NCBI GenBank assembly: GCA_023386795.1
Contig: JAEWJB010000186.1
Span: 1 to 9,409 of the forward strand
Source: Pseudomonadota bacterium
Lineage (GTDB): Bacteria; Pseudomonadota; Gammaproteobacteria; Xanthomonadales; Xanthomonadaceae
Direction: 5' to 3'
DNA length: 9,409 nucleotides
Numbering within the stretch: position 1 is the first letter of the stretch; every line of letters starts with the position of its first letter. The translations under genes were made by a program, and so were the position numbers. Shown here in pieces: positions 6,309 through 9,409 of the stretch. A model generated the notes under the pieces. It worked only from the letters and a program-made list of their open reading frames with translations. It made no database searches and was not told the DNA's origin.

Positions 6309-8843
6309 TCAGCGGCGGCGGAAGCCGCCCATCGGCCGCGCCCCCAGGCCCGGGCGGAAGCCCCCGACCGGCCGCTGCATTCCGCCTGCGGGTCGCTGGA
6401 AGCCGCCAGCCGGACGTTGGACATCATGCGCGGCCTGCCCGGAGATACGCGCGTCGCCGCGCTCGCGGGCCATGCGATCGCGATCCAGCTCGCCGCGGTC
6501 GAAACCGCCCTGCCCACCCTGGCCGGGCCGGGTCACCTGGTTCCACTGGCCGTTGTCGTAGTGGTAAACGTGGCCGTCATGGCCGGCATAGACGTTGTCG
6601 TTGACGTCCACCACGCCGCCGTGATGCAGCGTGCCGGTGTCGGCGTTGTAGTGGAAGCCGCCGGCACCGCGTGCCTCGCCGTTCGCCCCCTGGCTGTCGA
6701 ATGCGCCGCCGCCCGCCGCACCGTTCGGCCCCACGCCGGCCGCGCCTGCGCTCTGCGTCACCCGGCCATTGCGGGTGTTGACGGTGGTGCGCTCGCCCCC
6801 TGCCACGCCCTGCCCGGTGTACGGATTGACGGCCGCCCCGCGCTCGCCGGCCACCACGCGCCCGGTCTGCGGGTTGTAGCGCAGCCCCTGCGCGCCGGCG
6901 GTGGTGGTGCCGGTGTAGGCGTTGGTGTTGATGCCGGCCCGGCCGATGCCGCGCCCGCCGGTGGCTTGGTTGTAATAGCCGCCCCGCGCTGCCCGGCCGT
7001 AGTTGCCGGTCCACGGGTCGGCCCAGGCTGCGGCCGTACCGCGCACGGCGGCGTTGCCCCAGTGCCCGTAGACATTCCATGCCGCCGCGCCGCCGCCCCA
7101 ATAGCCCCACGGATAGGCGGGACCCCACCACGGTCCCCACCAGGGGTCGTAGGGGCCATACCAGCCGTCGTACCAGCCCCAGCCCCAGCCGAAGGTCCAG
7201 CCGACCCACGCGTTCCAGCCGAAGTACACGCCCATGCCATAGGTGGCCGGGCAGCCATACCAATACGCGCCGATCCACGGCGTGCAGGGGTAGCCGGTGC
7301 CGTACACCACCACGCCATCACTGACCACGGTGCCGTAGTAGCCGGGCGTGTAGCCGACATACACCTCGTCCCCGCTGCCACCGTAGACGCGCACGTAGGT
7401 GACGTAGTGCAGCGGCGAGCTGGTCGGGATCGTGTAGATCACCGACGGCACCGTGGCGGCGACCGTCCACGGGCCGGTCGCGGCGGCCGACTGGAACCAC
7501 ACGCCCTTGTCGACCGCGAAGTAGCTGTCGGCCGCCACGCGGATCACCGGCACGGGCGTATTCCACGCGTATTGCAACGGCGTGCCTTCGATCGGCTTGA
7601 ACTGCGGCGCACCGTCGTACTGCACGGCAAGACGGGCCTGGCGCCGGTTGACCGTGGCGGTCTGGGGAATGCTGTTGGCGATCAGGGCTTCCTTCGATTC
7701 CGGGGTGCCCGGGATCGACGCCAGCACGCCGCTCTTGGGACTGTCGGGCGGAATCTTCGCGAAATCGGCCGGCAGCCGGTCGGCCGCCACGAACCGCCAC
7801 GGCCCCTGCGAGCCGGGTGCGGTGAACCAGCGGCCGGAGACCAGCACGTACCAGGCATGGTCCTGCGCGGCATCCACGAACACGTCTGCGCCGGTATTGT
7901 CGATGAAGCTCAACTGGGTGCCCGGGATCGCCACGAATTGCGGATCGCCCTGGGTGGTGATGAGTTCGGCCGGATGGGTGCGCACCTGGACCTGTGGCAG
8001 CTGGCCGGCGGCGAGCGACTGCTGCAGCGCCTGCGGCGGCTTGTCCAGCGCGTCGACCTGCTTGGCCGCCACCGCGGCATCGGCCGCGCGGGCCAGCGCC
8101 GGATCTACCTTGCCCGCCGCCGCCCAGGGGCCTTCCAGCGCCGGTGCGGCGGCCCATTGCCCGCCGATGCGCGTGTAATAGCGCCCACCCTGCTGCAGCA
8201 ACAGCGAGCGCGTGTTGACCACGCGTTGCACGCCGGCCACGCCGCTGGGCTTGAGGCTGGGCGCGCCATCCACCAGCACCAGCAACGCCGGGCCGGTGCT
8301 GAAGACGATGTCCGGCGCCTCGTTGCGCACCGGCAGCGATTTGGCGGTGGCGTGCGCGGACTGGATCGCCAGTGCCGCTTCGAGCTGGTCCAGCGAGACG
8401 GTCAGCGTGCGCTTGTCGTGGATGACCGCGCGCGCCAGTTCCAGGTAACGCGCCTGCTGGGCACTGGCGGTGGGAAAGCGGGCGCTGTCGAACACGATGT
8501 CGGTGAGCACCACCGCACGCGCGGCCTTGTCGATCTGCGTGCGGGCGCTGAAGCTCACGACGCCATCATCGAGTACGTCCTGCGACTTGCCGTCCTGGCC
8601 GGTGTGGGTGCCGTTCTTCACCGACATCACGAAGCGGCCCTTGAGGCGGTCGTCCTGCCAGCTGTCGTATTGCGGCTCGTGCACGCTGAACTGCGTGCCC
8701 TGCACGGTGAAGTCGCGCGGGAACGGGCGCACGTCGATGGCCGTCGCCGCGGACGGGGAGGGTGCGGGCTCCACCGCCACGGCGAACGGCGCGGACAGCC
8801 CCGTCGCCAACAGGCAGACGATTCGGACAAGCGACCTGTACAT
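6309..8843 (-). CDS. Large exported repeat protein, Trp/Gly-rich, function unknown
   Basis: This 844-residue protein starts at ATG 8843 with AAGGAG 6 nt upstream. Residues 1-23 form a Sec signal peptide (MYRSLVRIVCLLATG..., cleavage likely after AVA at 23). The mature protein has: a beta-rich N-terminal part with a low-similarity helical stretch (about 30-170); three diverged copies of a GxW(F)-x6-GPW module (about 174-477); a Trp/Tyr/Gly-rich segment with 16 Trp in 521-590; six 16-residue tandem repeats (609-704); a His/Asn-rich HDGHVYHYDNGQW segment (755-767); and a C-terminal QRPxGG repeat ending in FRRR. The only mature cysteines, Cys520 and Cys531, flank the start of the Trp-rich part and could form a disulfide. 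I recall related xanthomonad proteins being annotated as 'carbohydrate-binding family V/XII', a label that probably reflects the Trp-rich motifs and is not proof of sugar binding. It lacks an obvious barrel, lipobox or LPxTG anchor. It is divergent from the Sel1-like gene at 9001. Confidence 0.9.
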   Translation of the reverse strand: MYRSLVRIVCLLATGLSAPFAVAVEPAPSPSAATAIDVRPFPRDFTVQGTQFSVHEPQYDSWQDDRLKGRFVMSVKNGTHTGQDGKSQDVLDDGVVSFSARTQIDKAARAVVLTDIVFDSARFPTASAQQARYLELARAVIHDKRTLTVSLDQLEAALAIQSAHATAKSLPVRNEAPDIVFSTGPALLVLVDGAPSLKPSGVAGVQRVVNTRSLLLQQGGRYYTRIGGQWAAAPALEGPWAAAGKVDPALARAADAAVAAKQVDALDKPPQALQQSLAAGQLPQVQVRTHPAELITTQGDPQFVAIPGTQLSFIDNTGADVFVDAAQDHAWYVLVSGRWFTAPGSQGPWRFVAADRLPADFAKIPPDSPKSGVLASIPGTPESKEALIANSIPQTATVNRRQARLAVQYDGAPQFKPIEGTPLQYAWNTPVPVIRVAADSYFAVDKGVWFQSAAATGPWTVAATVPSVIYTIPTSSPLHYVTYVRVYGGSGDEVYVGYTPGYYGTVVSDGVVVYGTGYPCTPWIGAYWYGCPATYGMGVYFGWNAWVGWTFGWGWGWYDGWYGPYDPWWGPWWGPAYPWGYWGGGAAAWNVYGHWGNAAVRGTAAAWADPWTGNYGRAARGGYYNQATGGRGIGRAGINTNAYTGTTTAGAQGLRYNPQTGRVVAGERGAAVNPYTGQGVAGGERTTVNTRNGRVTQSAGAAGVGPNGAAGGGAFDSQGANGEARGAGGFHYNADTGTLHHGGVVDVNDNVYAGHDGHVYHYDNGQWNQVTRPGQGGQGGFDRGELDRDRMARERGDARISGQAAHDVQRPAGGFQRPAGGMQRPVGGFRPGLGARPMGGFRRR
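6357..6419 (-). repeat. Three 7-residue QRPxGG(F/M) repeats at the C-terminus of the large exported protein
   Basis: Residues 809-829 read QRPAGGF, QRPAGGM, QRPVGGF, three tandem 21-bp units. A degenerate RPGLGARPMGGFRRR follows to the stop. The tail is basic and probably disordered. Confidence 0.85.
6732..7019 (-). repeat. Six tandem 16-residue (48-bp) repeats in the large exported protein
   Basis: Residues 609-704 divide without gaps into six units of 16: DPWTGNYGRAARGGYY, NQATGGRGIGRAGINT, NAYTGTTTAGAQGLRY, NPQTGRVVAGERGAAV, NPYTGQGVAGGERTTV and NTRNGRVTQSAGAAGV. The shared pattern is [N/D]-x-x-T-G near the start of each unit (Asn replaces Thr in the last), with Ala/Gly in the middle and often an aromatic or aliphatic end. 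The even phase suggests a regular beta-turn or solenoid-like array, which is inference. Confidence 0.8.
7074..7283 (-). repeat. Trp/Tyr/Gly-rich low-complexity segment of the large exported protein
   Basis: Residues 521-590 hold 16 Trp and 9 Tyr, with motifs such as GWGWGWYDGWYG and DPWWGPWWGPAYPWGYWGGG. Codons for Trp and Gly make the DNA strand unusually G-rich here. Such segments are seen in surface or envelope proteins, where the aromatic residues may contact polysaccharide or membrane. No specific ligand can be named. Confidence 0.85.
7413..8324 (-). repeat. Three diverged copies of a GxW(F)-GPW module in the large exported protein
   Basis: Three copies end at residues 240, 349 and 459. 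They read RYYTRIGGQWAAAPALEGPW (221-240), WYVLVSGRWFTAPGSQGPW (331-349) and YFAVDKGVWFQSAAATGPW (441-459). The second and third also share an upstream half: DPQFVAIPGTQLSFIDNT (300-317) and GAPQFKPIEGTPLQYAWNT (411-429). The first copy has only a looser match (GAPSLKPSGVAGVQRVVNT, 193-211). After the second and third GPW comes a similar exit segment, and both copies then run into a PPDSP or PTSSP motif. The modules are about 60-80 residues and are best explained by old internal duplication. Confidence 0.75.
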
Positions 8844-8848
8844 GCACT

Positions 8849-8861
8849 GCTCCTTCGGAGC
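8849..8861 (-). promoter_or_regulatory. Small hairpin holding the ribosome site of the large exported protein gene
   Basis: On the minus strand GCTCC-GAA-GGAGC forms a 5-bp stem with a 3-nt loop. Its 3' arm is the core of the AAGGAG ribosome site, 6 nt before the ATG at 8843. If it folds in the mRNA it would partly hide the ribosome site. Confidence 0.4.
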
Positions 8862-8910
8862 CGTCGAACGGCATGGCGTCATTCTGGGTCCACGCCCCGC
8901 ACGGCCTCCA

Positions 8911-8945
8911 CGGTAGGCTTACCGAGAGGACGCAAGTAGAAATAC
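8911..8945. promoter_or_regulatory. Palindrome-bearing divergent promoter region
   Basis: Within the 157-bp spacer between the large exported protein gene and the Sel1-like gene lie CGGTA-GGCT-TACCG (8911-8924, perfect 5-bp arms) and GTA-GAAA-TAC (8936-8945, 3-bp arms), about 11 bp apart. These are the only AT-containing symmetric elements in the spacer. They could be operator half-sites for either gene. The regulator is unknown. Confidence 0.35.
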
Positions 8946-8989
8946 GCAGACGGCCACCCGTCCCGCGCAGCCCATGTCCCGACACGCGC

Positions 8990-8995
8990 TAGGAT
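8990..8995 (+). promoter_or_regulatory. Candidate -10 element (TAGGAT) very close to the 9001 start
   Basis: TAGGAT ends 5 nt before the ATG at 9001. If it acts as a -10, transcription would begin at or next to the ATG, giving a leaderless mRNA. The same bases also contain AGGA (8991-8994), which at 6 nt could instead be a ribosome site on a longer transcript. The two readings exclude each other. Confidence 0.35.
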
Positions 8996-9000
8996 GGCGC

Positions 9001-9409
9001 ATGCCACGGCCCTCATCCGCCCCGCCCGCAAGCCTCCCCGACGCCCTGCGCGAAGCCAGCGCCGCGCTCGCCCGTGGCGAGGCTCAGCGCGCGCGGCAAT
9101 GCTATGCGCAGGCGATCGCCGAGCATCCTGCCGCGCAAGTGGAACTGGGAAGGATGCTGGCGCTGGGCATCGGGGGGCCGGTCGACCTGCCGGCCGCGTG
9201 GGATCACTGGCTCGCTGCCGAGCAGCGCGGGCACCCCGCCGCCGCGTACCTGCTGGCCACCTATGCCGAAGCGGACGATGCACAGGCGCTGGCGCGCCTG
9301 CGCGCCGCCGCCGACGCCGGCCTGCCCGTGGCCCAGCGCGGATGGGCGCTGATGCGCGCCCGCCAGGACGATCCGCAGGCTGCCGACGAGGCGCTGGCAC
9401 TGTTGCGGG
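9001..9409 (+). CDS. Sel1/TPR-like repeat protein, N-terminal part only (runs off the window)
   Basis: The frame from ATG 9001 is open to the window end (136 complete codons). After a Pro/Ser-rich start (MPRPSSAPPASLPDALREAS), helical pairs with Sel1/TPR character follow: ARGEAQRARQCYAQAIAEHP (about 24-43), AAQVELGRMLALGIGGPVDL (44-63), PAAWDHWLAAEQRGHPAAAY (64-83) and later ALARLRAAADAGLPVAQRGW. Small residues, the G-x-G-x-P loop and the repeated A-x-x-G-x-P-x-A pattern are typical of Sel1 repeats, which form protein-binding solenoids. There is no signal peptide. In this bacterial group I recall Sel1/TPR N-termini fused to a 2-oxoglutarate/Fe(II) oxygenase, but that part would lie beyond the window, so it is only a possibility. 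AGGA 6 nt upstream or a leaderless promoter could drive it. Confidence 0.75.
   Translation, partial: MPRPSSAPPASLPDALREASAALARGEAQRARQCYAQAIAEHPAAQVELGRMLALGIGGPVDLPAAWDHWLAAEQRGHPAAAYLLATYAEADDAQALARLRAAADAGLPVAQRGWALMRARQDDPQAADEALALLR

Noticed and set aside
6417..8939. 840-codon open frame on the plus strand
   Set aside because: It lies wholly opposite the exported protein gene. The minus-strand gene has a signal peptide, ribosome site and repeats. The plus translation is Arg/Ala/His/Val low-complexity with no domain, as expected from the G/C-biased codons of the real gene.

Overview
The window is very GC-rich (roughly 70% by eye), with strongly G/C-biased third codon positions that leave long open frames opposite the real genes. 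The protein families and the gene mix (an ECF sigma/anti-sigma pair, a YbiI-type zinc-finger protein, a DUF2789 protein, a YtjA-family membrane peptide, and a large secreted Trp/Gly-rich protein) suggest a gammaproteobacterium of the Xanthomonadaceae/Lysobacteraceae group. That placement is inferred from sequence character, not from a database search.

Layout. Positions 1-164 (minus) hold the start of a probable anti-sigma factor, cut by the window edge. It is translationally coupled (ATGA overlap) to an ECF sigma factor at 161-730 (minus). A 131-bp spacer with a striking AT-rich inverted repeat separates this operon from a divergent 83-residue Cys/Trp-rich protein of unknown function (862-1113, plus). 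Next on the plus strand are a fatty-acyl-CoA synthetase of the ANL superfamily (1189-2889) and a short MscS-type channel protein (2920-3495). A YbiI-type DksA/TraR zinc-finger protein (3637-3903, minus) is divergent from a DUF2789 protein (4042-4281, plus). The DUF2789 gene converges, with only 8 nt between stops, on a two-component pair read on the minus strand: a soluble PAS-histidine kinase (4651-5835) overlapping by 11 nt a stand-alone receiver-domain response regulator (4290-4661). Upstream on the same strand is a 56-residue DUF1328/YtjA-family membrane protein (5935-6105). Upstream of that is an 844-residue exported protein (6309-8843) with three diverged copies of a 'GxW(F)...GPW' module, a Trp/Tyr/Gly-rich segment, a run of 16-residue tandem repeats and a C-terminal QRPxGG repeat. 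Across a 157-bp divergent intergenic region, a Sel1/TPR-like protein begins at 9001 (plus) and runs off the window.

How the parts work together. Three regulatory couples can be read directly: sigma with anti-sigma, kinase with receiver, and divergent promoter regions carrying palindromes. The acyl-CoA synthetase and the MscS gene are co-oriented but probably have separate promoters. No mobile element, CRISPR array, tRNA or rRNA was seen. The most unusual object is the large repeat-built exported protein. The remaining genes look like ordinary chromosomal genes of this lineage.
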